Source of the DNA: Holtiella tumoricola | GTDB lineage: Bacteria > Bacillota > Clostridia > Lachnospirales > Cellulosilyticaceae | Length of the DNA stretch: 64,000 nt | Reading direction: 5' to 3' | NCBI RefSeq assembly: GCF_027857615.1 | Contig: NZ_JAQIFT010000061.1 | Span: 1-64,000 of the forward strand | Notes under the pieces: model-generated | Told to the model about the DNA's origin: nothing | The model's database searches: none | What the model saw: only the letters and a program-made list of their open reading frames with translations | In this document: positions 26,487 through 35,411 of the stretch, in pieces | Numbering within the stretch: the first letter of the stretch is position 1 | Layout: the number at the start of each line of letters is the position of its first letter | Position numbers and translations under genes: made by a program

Positions 26487-28736
26487 ATGAATATAAGCGG
26501 ACGTGTTCTTTTTAATCCTACGAGTAGTGCACAAGTAGATGATCCTACAAATATAGGTATAGGCCAAGTCCCAATCATTGTTCAGCTTGCTGGAAATGGT
26601 AGCGATGCACTAGGGGTAGTTGTTTTAACCGATATCAATGGCAACTATACTGTAGAAGATGTTGATCCAGGTAGTTATCAAATTATCGAGGCATGGGGAG
26701 CACCTAATGGTACTCCATCACCAGCTAGCTTCTCTGAAGCAAAAACGCTAACATCTGTTCCACAAGATCCTCCTTATACAGCTATAGCTACTGTCCCACC
26801 AACGACTAATCGTATTAACTCACTTACACCCAACACTCTATTTATCCAAGTTAAGGATACAGACATTACGAATCAAATTTTTTTAGATGCACCCAACTGC
26901 GAACATGCTTTAGCTCTCAATAATTATGTTACTATTGGCAATAACCTAATCACTTCAGCAGATAATGGTTGTTGGGGAACCTTACCAAATGGTACACCTG
27001 TACAAACAAGTCCCGCTACTCAACCTTATAAGGTAAACTATGCCTTTGAATATGTTCAATACCAAACAGGTAGACCTTCTGATGGACAATTCTCTGTATG
27101 TAATACTATTACCAATCACAACTTTGGAACTTGGTGGAATATGTCAGACCACACCACAGGTGATGAAACTGGTAGAATGGAAATTGTAAATGGTAACTAT
27201 CCTGGTCAATACATCTTCAAAGAAGCTGTAACACTCAAGTCTAATACAAACTATGTCTTCTCTACTTGGATTTGTAACTTAGATGGTCAAGTAGGCTCTA
27301 TATTACCAAAGCTTCAGGTCAATATTGAAACACCAGATGGTACACCTATTTTTTCAAAAAATCTACTTACTGATTTAGTTGTTACGCCCATACCCACATG
27401 GAATCAAGTGGGGACTGTCTTTAACAGTGGTGCCAATACAGACTTAGTTGTACGCTTCATTAGTGAAGGAGGCGCTGCAGATGGTAATGACTTTACTATT
27501 GATGATATTAGCCTCTATGAGTTGCAACCTGCACCTGTCACTAGCTTCCCAAAGACAGTTAACTTATCTGCTGTCTTAGCAGGTGATGACTTACAATATA
27601 CCCTTACCTTCACCAACTCTGGACCTGCCACCATCAATGATGTTGTCTTTAAAGATGTCTTACCCAAAGAAGTTACCATCATCCCTGGTACTTTACGGAT
27701 TGACCAAGTTATTGCTGATGATAAACTCATTGCATCAGGTATTCCTTTAGGCTCATTTACAGCTGGGAAAAGTGTTACCATTACTTTCTCCGTTCAAACC
27801 AATCCTAAGCTCACTGCAAACACTATGATTGTCAATACTGGCGAAATAAGCTATACCTTTCTAGATGCACAAAATAATACACGTTCTATAACCCTAAAAA
27901 GCACTGCTGCTTCTACTGTTATCCTACCAACAAGCTGCCCAATATGCCCTACCGGAGCGACAGGAGCTAATGGCATCGATGGCGTTATGGGACCCACTGG
28001 TACTATTGGTCCTACGGGTGCTACTGGGGCGACAGGACCAACTGGGGCTATTGGTCCTATAGGTGTTACTGGACCAACGGGAGCTACCGGACCCACTGGT
28101 GCGGCTGGGGCTAACGGCATCAACGGATCCATAGGGCCTACTGGCCCTACCGGACCAACGGGAACTATCGGTCCTACTGGCGCGACGGGTCCTATAGGAC
28201 TGCCTGGAACCAATGGCATCAATGGAGCCACAGGCGCTACAGGACCTATGGGATCTACTGGGCCAACAGGGGCGACAGGTCCTGCTGGAGCGACTGGGGC
28301 AACTGGAGTATGCGATTGTACTCCACGTATCTATGCTGAATTGAGATTATGTAATAATCTACCTTGCGCCTCATCAGGTACACTACCTATGTGTTTCACC
28401 CTTTCTAGCCTACCTACCTTACCTTTGCAGAATAATACTATTTTGCTTCCTCCAGGATATGTGTACTACATTAGTTGGTCCATTTGCTATGACCAACTAG
28501 AATGTACCACTCATTTCTATGGTGGATTAATGCTCAATGATCATTTTATAGAAGAAAGTATGTGTAATGTAAGTTGCTCTAGTCCTCATCTGCAACAATC
28601 TACACTAGTAGGCTCTGCACTTATTGAAGCACGGACATCTCACAATGCACTTGCTCTCTTCTTCTCGGCTCATCAAGCGATTAATGTTTGTACAGCTAGT
28701 CTAAAAATCATGGCGGTTGGAAAGTTACCTATTTAA
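26487..28736 (+). CDS. Collagen-like (BclA-type) exosporium glycoprotein
   Basis: 749 residues, GAAAGGAG upstream. Order: an SdrD/Cna-B-like beta domain (1-95), a central jelly-roll-like domain (about 150-345), a DUF11-type repeat (about 360-475; VNLSAVLAGDDLQYTLTFTNSGPATINDVVFKD), then about 40 Gly-X-Y triplets dominated by GPTGAT (488-607) and a C-terminal globular domain of about 140 residues starting CDCTPRIYAEL. The Gly-X-Thr triple helix plus C-terminal head is the BclA plan of spore hair proteins, where Thr residues are glycosylated. It has no signal peptide, which suits mother-cell assembly. Confidence 0.85.
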   Translation: MNISGRVLFNPTSSAQVDDPTNIGIGQVPIIVQLAGNGSDALGVVVLTDINGNYTVEDVDPGSYQIIEAWGAPNGTPSPASFSEAKTLTSVPQDPPYTAIATVPPTTNRINSLTPNTLFIQVKDTDITNQIFLDAPNCEHALALNNYVTIGNNLITSADNGCWGTLPNGTPVQTSPATQPYKVNYAFEYVQYQTGRPSDGQFSVCNTITNHNFGTWWNMSDHTTGDETGRMEIVNGNYPGQYIFKEAVTLKSNTNYVFSTWICNLDGQVGSILPKLQVNIETPDGTPIFSKNLLTDLVVTPIPTWNQVGTVFNSGANTDLVVRFISEGGAADGNDFTIDDISLYELQPAPVTSFPKTVNLSAVLAGDDLQYTLTFTNSGPATINDVVFKDVLPKEVTIIPGTLRIDQVIADDKLIASGIPLGSFTAGKSVTITFSVQTNPKLTANTMIVNTGEISYTFLDAQNNTRSITLKSTAASTVILPTSCPICPTGATGANGIDGVMGPTGTIGPTGATGATGPTGAIGPIGVTGPTGATGPTGAAGANGINGSIGPTGPTGPTGTIGPTGATGPIGLPGTNGINGATGATGPMGSTGPTGATGPAGATGATGVCDCTPRIYAELRLCNNLPCASSGTLPMCFTLSSLPTLPLQNNTILLPPGYVYYISWSICYDQLECTTHFYGGLMLNDHFIEESMCNVSCSSPHLQQSTLVGSALIEARTSHNALALFFSAHQAINVCTASLKIMAVGKLPI

Positions 28737-28748
28737 TTATTTTAAATA

Positions 28749-28788
28749 AAAAGGAGACTGCCATAATCTTTATGACAATCTCCTTTTT
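28749..28788. terminator. Bidirectional terminator
   Basis: AAAAGGAGA and TCTCCTTTT arms around a 20-base loop between the convergent genes ending at 28736 and 28787. Confidence 0.75.
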
Positions 28789-30934
28789 AAGCCTCATACA
28801 CCATGCTACTATATATATCCTCTCTAAAGGTCGTATAGGGCCTTTCGTCTGATACATATTGAGTTAACGCGCTAAAAGGCATCGCTGGGCTATAAAGATA
28901 GCCTTGATAAATGTTACATCCTAGCTTTTCTAATACCTGTCTTTGTTCTTCTGTCTCTACATATTCAGCTATAACATCAAAATCCATTCTCTTTGCCAAT
29001 TTAATAATGGATTCAATAATATCTCTACTTCGTTTGTTATGCAGAACCTCCCTTACAAGAGAACCATCTAACTTAACCACATCAAACTGGATGTTCTGCA
29101 GATAACTTATGGAGCTATGTCCCATCCCAAAGTCATCCATCAAAATTTGCACACCACATCCTCTTAGTCTAGTCAATAACCCTTCTACTTCCTTTGTAGG
29201 TCTTAGGGCAACTTGCTCTGTAATTTCAATCCCTAATTCACTAGGTAATATATTGTATCGTTCAAGAGTGTTCTCTATTTGGTCTACTAATGCTGGATGA
29301 CTCAGTTGCTCTACTACAATATTTATAGACATCTTCATTGATTTATCTGTAAAAGATTTAAGCGTTTCCAAGTCCTTACATGCTTGTTGGAGTACCCATT
29401 CGCCTAGTTCATCAATCAAATTGCCTTCTCTCGCTAAATCAATAATCAACGGTGGATAAATAAATCCACCAGCATAATGATTCCATCTTAACAGTGCTTC
29501 TACACCTATAAGTTCACCATGTATATTATGTTGTGGCTGGTAATACAGATTTAAGGCATCTGTATGTAATGCTTGCTCTAAATCATTAATCATATACTTT
29601 CTCATAGATATCAAGTCATTTTTACCCTGAACTTTTACACACTCTTGGCCACTTTCTTCTAATTCTTTTATATTTTGAGTCACTGCTTCAATACCTGCTT
29701 TGATGATCCCTTCTTGTCTTTTTTCTAGTCTTTCAACAAAAGGAATATAAATACATACACCTATAATCACATTGACTAATTGTAATACTGCACCCGCCCA
29801 GGACTGCGTTGCCATTGCTCCACTTATAAATACAGGTGTTACCCAGGAAATACTTTGAATAGTCATAGGCACCCATCCTAGTTTAAATACGATATAAGAT
29901 ACGATCGTCAAAACAAGAGGTGTTAAAATAAAAGGTATAAACATAATCGGATTTAAGACAATCGGCATCCCAAATACTAAAATCTCATTAATATTAAACA
30001 AAATAGAGGTAATGGACAGTTTCCCTATCCTTTTCGTACTCTTTCCTCTTAATAAAATGGCTATTACTAAGCAAAGAAGGCTACCACAGCCCCCTATGAA
30101 AACAAATACATCAAAAAAGGTTTTGGTAAATATAATACTAGGTTCTCCACCACTTGCTAAAACATTAATATTAGTTATTAACCCTGTCTCAAAGTGTTCT
30201 TTTGCCACCGGATCTAAAATATTGCCCCCGTGCATACCAAAAAACCAAAAGATTTGTAAAAAGAAGACATAGACTATTGCAGCCACCCAGCCTCCTTCAA
30301 AACTTCCTAAGATCTTTCTAGCCATATATAAAAAGACTTCTTGAATATTAGGGTTATGAAGCCAGTTTACAATAATATAATTCAACATACTAAACACGAC
30401 AATAACAACGATACTTGGTATAGTAATCTCCATGGCTATACGCACCCTAGTATCTGCCCATGGAATATACTTCTTGCCCATCTTATTTCTAAGTCCTTTG
30501 ACCCATATAAATAACACAGACGCTGCACTCGCTACACACATACTTGTAAATAACCAAGCTATAGTAAATATATCTGTGGAAAATCCATTGTCCCCCACAG
30601 CATAAATGATGTAAGCACATAAAGCAACGATTGCTATAATAATACACGTTGTGGGTTCCTCTTCCCTTAGTTCTGCATAACTATAAGCAATACTTACTAC
30701 CAAAACTAAGGATAAAATATCAAAGATATCCTTGCTCATCAGCTCCAGCAAATAAAGTAATACCTTACCCATATCTCCATGCAAAAAGGCTTGGTAACCC
30801 ACTATAGGAAGGGTCTTTAAGACAAGCGCTATGGACCCTAACATAAGGAGTGGTATACACATAACGAGTCCCTGTCTTACGGCTTGTACTATTTTATTAT
30901 CTATCCATTGAGTGGTTAAAATCTTCGTTCTCAT
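28787..30934 (-). CDS. PTS EIIC-like membrane domain fused to EAL phosphodiesterase
   Basis: 715 residues from the ATG at 30934 (GGAGG five bases upstream). Residues 1 to about 410 are a multi-pass membrane domain like the lactose/cellobiose EIIC permeases (FGMHGGNI, GGEPSIIF, FNINEILVFGMPIVLNP). Residues about 455-700 are an EAL domain with EALLRW, SINIVVEQL, IEITEQ, MDDFGMG, VKLDGSLV, AEYVET and QGYLYS, so the catalytic set looks complete for c-di-GMP hydrolysis. No EIIA or EIIB domain is present. I infer a membrane sugar sensor controlling c-di-GMP. It overlaps the GGDEF gene upstream by 38 bases. Confidence 0.85.
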   Translation of the reverse strand: MRTKILTTQWIDNKIVQAVRQGLVMCIPLLMLGSIALVLKTLPIVGYQAFLHGDMGKVLLYLLELMSKDIFDILSLVLVVSIAYSYAELREEEPTTCIIIAIVALCAYIIYAVGDNGFSTDIFTIAWLFTSMCVASAASVLFIWVKGLRNKMGKKYIPWADTRVRIAMEITIPSIVVIVVFSMLNYIIVNWLHNPNIQEVFLYMARKILGSFEGGWVAAIVYVFFLQIFWFFGMHGGNILDPVAKEHFETGLITNINVLASGGEPSIIFTKTFFDVFVFIGGCGSLLCLVIAILLRGKSTKRIGKLSITSILFNINEILVFGMPIVLNPIMFIPFILTPLVLTIVSYIVFKLGWVPMTIQSISWVTPVFISGAMATQSWAGAVLQLVNVIIGVCIYIPFVERLEKRQEGIIKAGIEAVTQNIKELEESGQECVKVQGKNDLISMRKYMINDLEQALHTDALNLYYQPQHNIHGELIGVEALLRWNHYAGGFIYPPLIIDLAREGNLIDELGEWVLQQACKDLETLKSFTDKSMKMSINIVVEQLSHPALVDQIENTLERYNILPSELGIEITEQVALRPTKEVEGLLTRLRGCGVQILMDDFGMGHSSISYLQNIQFDVVKLDGSLVREVLHNKRSRDIIESIIKLAKRMDFDVIAEYVETEEQRQVLEKLGCNIYQGYLYSPAMPFSALTQYVSDERPYTTFREDIYSSMVYEA

Positions 30935-33059
30935 TTCGTCCTCCGCCATACTCTAATTCACCTATAACTCTATTACGTCCTAGCCCCTTTGCCTCATAGA
31001 GATATCCATCTGCTCTCTTGATTATGTCTGCTAATTTCTCTTCATCCTTACCAACAGCCACACCTAAACTTCCTGTTGCCGCTATGCTTACCCCTTCATC
31101 TGTTACAACACAGTACGCCTCTATGAGCATTCTGATTTTCTGCGCTCTAGCTTGGGCAGCTACTTGGTCTACATCAGAAAGTATAATCAAAAATTCCTCC
31201 CCACCATATCTCCCAATAAGGTCACTCTTACCAATATGCCCTTTAGCAATCCCAGCAATCTCCTTAAGTACTCTATCACCAGCCATATGTCCATACTGGT
31301 CATTAATACGTTTAAAATGATCAATATCCAGCATAATCACTCCCGTACTTATGCCCTTTTTCCTATTAGCCTTCAGGCTTACTTCTCCTCTTTTCATTAT
31401 TTCTCTTCGATTTAATACATCTGTTAATCCATCATAATTGGCTAAATATTTGACTTTATCAAACAACCTGGCATTTTCTAAGGCTATGGCTACATAGGTA
31501 GTGAGCATCTTAAGCTTATTGACATCTTCTATATTATAAGTATATTTCTTATAGCTTTGAAGCATCATGACCCCTATAATCCTATCCTCTATAATAAGAG
31601 GAGAAAAGATTGCTGATTGAACAGAATGCTTGGGCTGAGTACTTGCTTTCCTATCATTCTTTATGTATTTCATATACTTCACATAGTGGCTATATTCCTT
31701 TTCTATATCATTAATGACAATATCCTTCTTATTTCTAATGCAATAACCGCCAAAGCTGTACTCGGCATCAATAGACACCTTTCCTAGATCTAAATACCTC
31801 TCCTTGTCCACAAATAACTTATAATCTAGCATACGTTCTTTGGTATCATATAAGGCAATTCCCACTTCATCTACATCTAAGAGTTCCTTAATCGCCTTAT
31901 AAATAGCTTCTAAGGCACGCTCTATTTTTAAATTAGAGGTAATCTTCTTACCCACTTCTGATACAAGATTCATTTGGTCATACAGAAGCTTATAGACCTC
32001 TACCTCCTGTATCTTGTGATGATTTTGTAATCTAGACATATAAATACTACTCTTATAAGTAGATTGATTTTGATGATTGAGATAACTCTTCTCCAAAAAT
32101 ACAAAGGCTTCCTCAAATCTACCTAGCTTCTTATATACTTGGCTCAGTTGATACTCTATGTCTTTCTTCTCTATAACTAACTCCGTTTCTGCAACTCTTT
32201 CATAAGCTTGTCTTAATTTAACTTCTGCTTCTACAACATTTCCTCTTTGCAAATAACACTTTGCCCACTCAGATAATACAGATATATAGGATAATTCCAT
32301 CTTGCACGCCAACGCACTCTCACATGCGGCCTCAAATTCCTGATCCGCGCCTTCATAATCTCCTCTCCTACATTTGATAATCCCTATTTGACATAAGACC
32401 TGTGCCTCATAAATCTTGTAGTTCCCATCTTGTAAATAACCAAGATTCTCCCCACACAACTCATCAGCTGTTTCTACATCACCTAGTTCAAACATAGCAA
32501 GGGACTTCATGTGATTGATGGTAATCTTATGCTGTGTCAGGAGCTCATAAAACCCACTCTCTAAGAGGGTCATCATCTCTAGAGACTTATCATACTCCTC
32601 CATCAAAATATAAACTTGAGCGGTATTCATAATCAATGTAGTCAATACTTCCATCGTTCCCAAATCATTTGCACATTTAATCCCCTCTAAGCCATAGGTT
32701 ATGGCTAACTCGAACTCACCTAATTTCAAATGATCGGCTAACAATCCATTATAGATTGCAGGTAAACGCTTCTTTTCCTTATGTTTCTTAAAATAAAATA
32801 GTGCCTGCATACGATAATCAATGGCCTTTTTATATTCATTCAAACTATTATAACACCATGCCAACCAGTTCAATATACACATCTGAGCATACTCATAATG
32901 ACATGTCTGGGTAATTTCTATAACCTTTTCTATAACCTCTTTTAATTCAGAGGGTGATATGCTGTGCTGCTTCTTGGCAAACTCCTCAAAAAACTGAATG
33001 TAATCTTCACATGCTCTTAATCTATCAAAATGTTCCTCTAGTCCATTAAATACTTTCAT
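30897..33059 (-). CDS. TPR-GAF-GGDEF diguanylate cyclase
   Basis: 720 residues from the ATG at 33059, with GGGAGG upstream. Helical TPR repeats fill the first 340 residues, a GAF domain follows (about 370-540), and a GGDEF domain closes the protein with DIDHFKRINDQYGHMAGD and the active-site RYGGEEF, so c-di-GMP synthesis is likely. The 3' end overlaps the EIIC-EAL gene by 38 bases. The operon therefore makes both a c-di-GMP synthase and a phosphodiesterase. TPR and GAF inputs imply control by protein partners and a small ligand. Confidence 0.9.
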   Translation of the reverse strand: MKVFNGLEEHFDRLRACEDYIQFFEEFAKKQHSISPSELKEVIEKVIEITQTCHYEYAQMCILNWLAWCYNSLNEYKKAIDYRMQALFYFKKHKEKKRLPAIYNGLLADHLKLGEFELAITYGLEGIKCANDLGTMEVLTTLIMNTAQVYILMEEYDKSLEMMTLLESGFYELLTQHKITINHMKSLAMFELGDVETADELCGENLGYLQDGNYKIYEAQVLCQIGIIKCRRGDYEGADQEFEAACESALACKMELSYISVLSEWAKCYLQRGNVVEAEVKLRQAYERVAETELVIEKKDIEYQLSQVYKKLGRFEEAFVFLEKSYLNHQNQSTYKSSIYMSRLQNHHKIQEVEVYKLLYDQMNLVSEVGKKITSNLKIERALEAIYKAIKELLDVDEVGIALYDTKERMLDYKLFVDKERYLDLGKVSIDAEYSFGGYCIRNKKDIVINDIEKEYSHYVKYMKYIKNDRKASTQPKHSVQSAIFSPLIIEDRIIGVMMLQSYKKYTYNIEDVNKLKMLTTYVAIALENARLFDKVKYLANYDGLTDVLNRREIMKRGEVSLKANRKKGISTGVIMLDIDHFKRINDQYGHMAGDRVLKEIAGIAKGHIGKSDLIGRYGGEEFLIILSDVDQVAAQARAQKIRMLIEAYCVVTDEGVSIAATGSLGVAVGKDEEKLADIIKRADGYLYEAKGLGRNRVIGELEYGGGRNENEDFNHSMDR

Positions 33060-33229
33060 TAGCCCTCCCATATGTTAATTACACCAAACACTATTTTTAA
33101 ACACAATTATATAATATTTCCTTTTATCTCACTATGCAAGTAAACCTTTTTAAACTTAGTAGACCACCATCTTACTATTTATCTTTAAAGATTTATATCT
33201 ATTTGTATCTAAAAGACTAAGAAAAACAT

Positions 33230-33271
33230 AAAGACTCCTATAAGTAATGCATATTACTTATAGGAGTCTTT
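33230..33271 (-). terminator. Terminator of the polysaccharide operon
   Basis: Perfect 19-bp arms (33230-33248 and 33253-33271) around GCAT, 15 bases past the last gene of the operon. Confidence 0.85.
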
Positions 33272-33285
33272 CATTGTATCTGTTA

Positions 33286-34197
33286 TTATTTCCAAAGTCT
33301 TTCTGGATACTTACCCTCTTCTTTTAACTTAGCTAAAGCTGCCATCACCTGTGGCTTGTCCTCTTTATAAGTTACACCTTGCCAGGTATCATGAGACGCA
33401 TAAACTTTAACTTTAGCCTTTTGTCTCTCAATCAACTCACCAATGGTTGTCGGGATCAAACACTCTGACTTTTCCACATCTCGTGGTACTTCATGGGCTA
33501 AGAAATCCACAATATCCTCCTCTAACTGTGCAAAAACGGCTGGTGTTAATGCCCACATATTCATAGATACGAGACTATCTGGATCTACATCCACCCAAGT
33601 TCCTTTATCCATATAGCGCACCACACCTTCTTGACGCTCAATCTGCTTACGCTCTACAATCTCTGAAAGGTATTCCCCTTCCATCTTACATACACCACGG
33701 GTTACATGCCCATGATCTGTCAACGTATTATCAAGAATATACCCCACCATGGCATATTCATCTATTCCATTTTCTTGTACCTCACATAAATGACGGTACA
33801 TATGTATAAAAGCCTCTGCCCCATAATAATCATCTGCATTTAACACTACAAAAGGTGCATCTACTCTATCCTTACAACACCAAATAGCATGGGTTGTTCC
33901 CCAAGGCTTTGTACGTCCCTCTGGTACTGTATAACCTTGTGGTAAAGTTGTAAGCTCTTGATGCGCATATTGGACCTCTATAAAATCAGCAATACGATTC
34001 CCTATCACATCACGAAAATCTTGCTCATGCTCTCCTTTGATAATAAGTACAGCCCTCTTAAATCCTGCACGAATGGCATCAAAGATAGAAAAATCAATGA
34101 TAATCTCTCCCTGCTCTGTAATCGGATCAATCTGCTTTAATCCACCATAACGACTTCCCATCCCTGCAGCCATGATCACTAATATTGGTTCTTTCAT
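33286..34197 (-). CDS. Sugar-phosphate nucleotidyltransferase, polysaccharide-operon copy
   Basis: 303 residues with the same landmarks as its paralog at 7603-8517: AGMGSRYGGLKQ (11-22), HAIWCCK (about 103) and ADDYYG (121-126). It should make an NDP-sugar from a sugar-1-phosphate, presumably a donor for the glycosyltransferases encoded upstream. It is the last gene of the operon, 18 bases after the Fe-S protein gene, and is followed by a terminator. The sugar is not known. Its composition is less AT-rich than the glycosyltransferase genes, so it may be part of the older framework of the locus. Confidence 0.85.
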   Translation of the reverse strand: MKEPILVIMAAGMGSRYGGLKQIDPITEQGEIIIDFSIFDAIRAGFKRAVLIIKGEHEQDFRDVIGNRIADFIEVQYAHQELTTLPQGYTVPEGRTKPWGTTHAIWCCKDRVDAPFVVLNADDYYGAEAFIHMYRHLCEVQENGIDEYAMVGYILDNTLTDHGHVTRGVCKMEGEYLSEIVERKQIERQEGVVRYMDKGTWVDVDPDSLVSMNMWALTPAVFAQLEEDIVDFLAHEVPRDVEKSECLIPTTIGELIERQKAKVKVYASHDTWQGVTYKEDKPQVMAALAKLKEEGKYPERLWK

Positions 34198-34215
34198 TTG
34201 TTAAACTCCCCCTGC

Positions 34216-35385
34216 TTACCTAAATATTCTTCTCTTTATTCTACTTAATATCCCCCACACTTTTCCTTTTACTCTTTTCAGTACATTAGGTGGATTCAAG
34301 TATTTCTTAATTAATTTATCAAATGATATGTTGTCTAGGTCCTTGAAGAATTGTTCTCTTTCTGGGTGTGGCTTTACTGCTCCAGCAATACAAGGATTAT
34401 GTTTTATTGCGTATTTTAAATTACATTCTTGTATAAAGATTTGCTCTTTGCAACTGAGTAAGAGTTCTTTCCCTTTTTGTGTATTTATTAATAACAATGA
34501 AGTTCCTTTATCATCATCTAATTCTGGGTACTTAGCACCTACTCCCCAAAAGTCTGCTAGCGTAATATCAGCAACTCTTGGTATAGTTGAAAAGGTGCAT
34601 TCATAACATGATGGTCTTAAATAAATATCTTTTAAGAATCCTATCATATATGGATTTTGTCCATATTGTGTAGTATTTAACTTGTCATTTTCAAATTTTA
34701 TTGTAACCCAATAAGATTTCCAACCTTTTACTTTATCTCTAAAAGTCATTTTTGTAATTTTACCACTATGCTTATCTTCTAAATAGTCTTTATACTTTTC
34801 AAATACCTTTGGAGATGGTACTCCATGGCATGCTACATCACATGTATAGAGATTTTCATATTTCTTCTGAAGATACGTATATAATCCTGCAATTTGGCAA
34901 GGTGTACCGGTGAATAACACTTTTTTACCTTGTCCTAGACATTCCTTAGCTTGTGCATATGTATCTCCTATATTACTCTGTACATATTTGGAACTTCTTA
35001 ACTCTGCTAAAGCTTTTTTAATTATAATCTTTCTATGTGTAACTCTAAACCCTTCATCAAATCCTGCTCCAAAGATAACACCATTTTGATCAATTATCCA
35101 TTCTGCTAGAGCGGTAAATACACCACCTGATGAACTTTGTTTTCTAATTTCTGCATCTAGATTCCAAGCACCTAATGCCTGTGGCTCTAATGCATTGGGA
35201 TTAGCATACTGTTTAAGTTCTGGGCACACTTTTTCACACAAGTTACAATTAATACACTTTGTTTGATCTACCTCTGGATACCAAAAGCCTTCTTGATCTA
35301 CCTTCATTTCTATACAATGCTTTGGACAGATGTTTTCACATGCATGGCACCCACAACAATCTTTTTTATGTTTAATCTCTATCAC
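34216..35385 (-). CDS. Fe-S protein, F420 hydrogenase/dehydrogenase beta-subunit family
   Basis: 389 residues from a GTG start (GGGAGG upstream). Two 4Fe-4S motifs near the N-terminus use Cys10, 13, 16, 20 and Cys44, 47, 50, 54. The remainder matches the coenzyme F420 hydrogenase/dehydrogenase beta-subunit family (SSGGVFTALAEWIID, LFTGTPCQIAGL, DVACHGVPSP, DITLADFWG). In polysaccharide clusters this family is often encoded with pyruvyl transferases, as here (38440-39588). It presumably catalyses a redox step on a sugar or its substituent, but the reaction is unknown. Confidence 0.8.
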   Translation of the reverse strand: MIEIKHKKDCCGCHACENICPKHCIEMKVDQEGFWYPEVDQTKCINCNLCEKVCPELKQYANPNALEPQALGAWNLDAEIRKQSSSGGVFTALAEWIIDQNGVIFGAGFDEGFRVTHRKIIIKKALAELRSSKYVQSNIGDTYAQAKECLGQGKKVLFTGTPCQIAGLYTYLQKKYENLYTCDVACHGVPSPKVFEKYKDYLEDKHSGKITKMTFRDKVKGWKSYWVTIKFENDKLNTTQYGQNPYMIGFLKDIYLRPSCYECTFSTIPRVADITLADFWGVGAKYPELDDDKGTSLLLINTQKGKELLLSCKEQIFIQECNLKYAIKHNPCIAGAVKPHPEREQFFKDLDNISFDKLIKKYLNPPNVLKRVKGKVWGILSRIKRRIFR

Positions 35386-35411
35386 GACTTACCTCCCTAT
35401 ACTTAGCTTCC

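Noticed and set aside
27851..28231. Minus-strand frame rich in PVGPV
   Set aside because: It is the antisense reading of the collagen triplets in 26487-28736.
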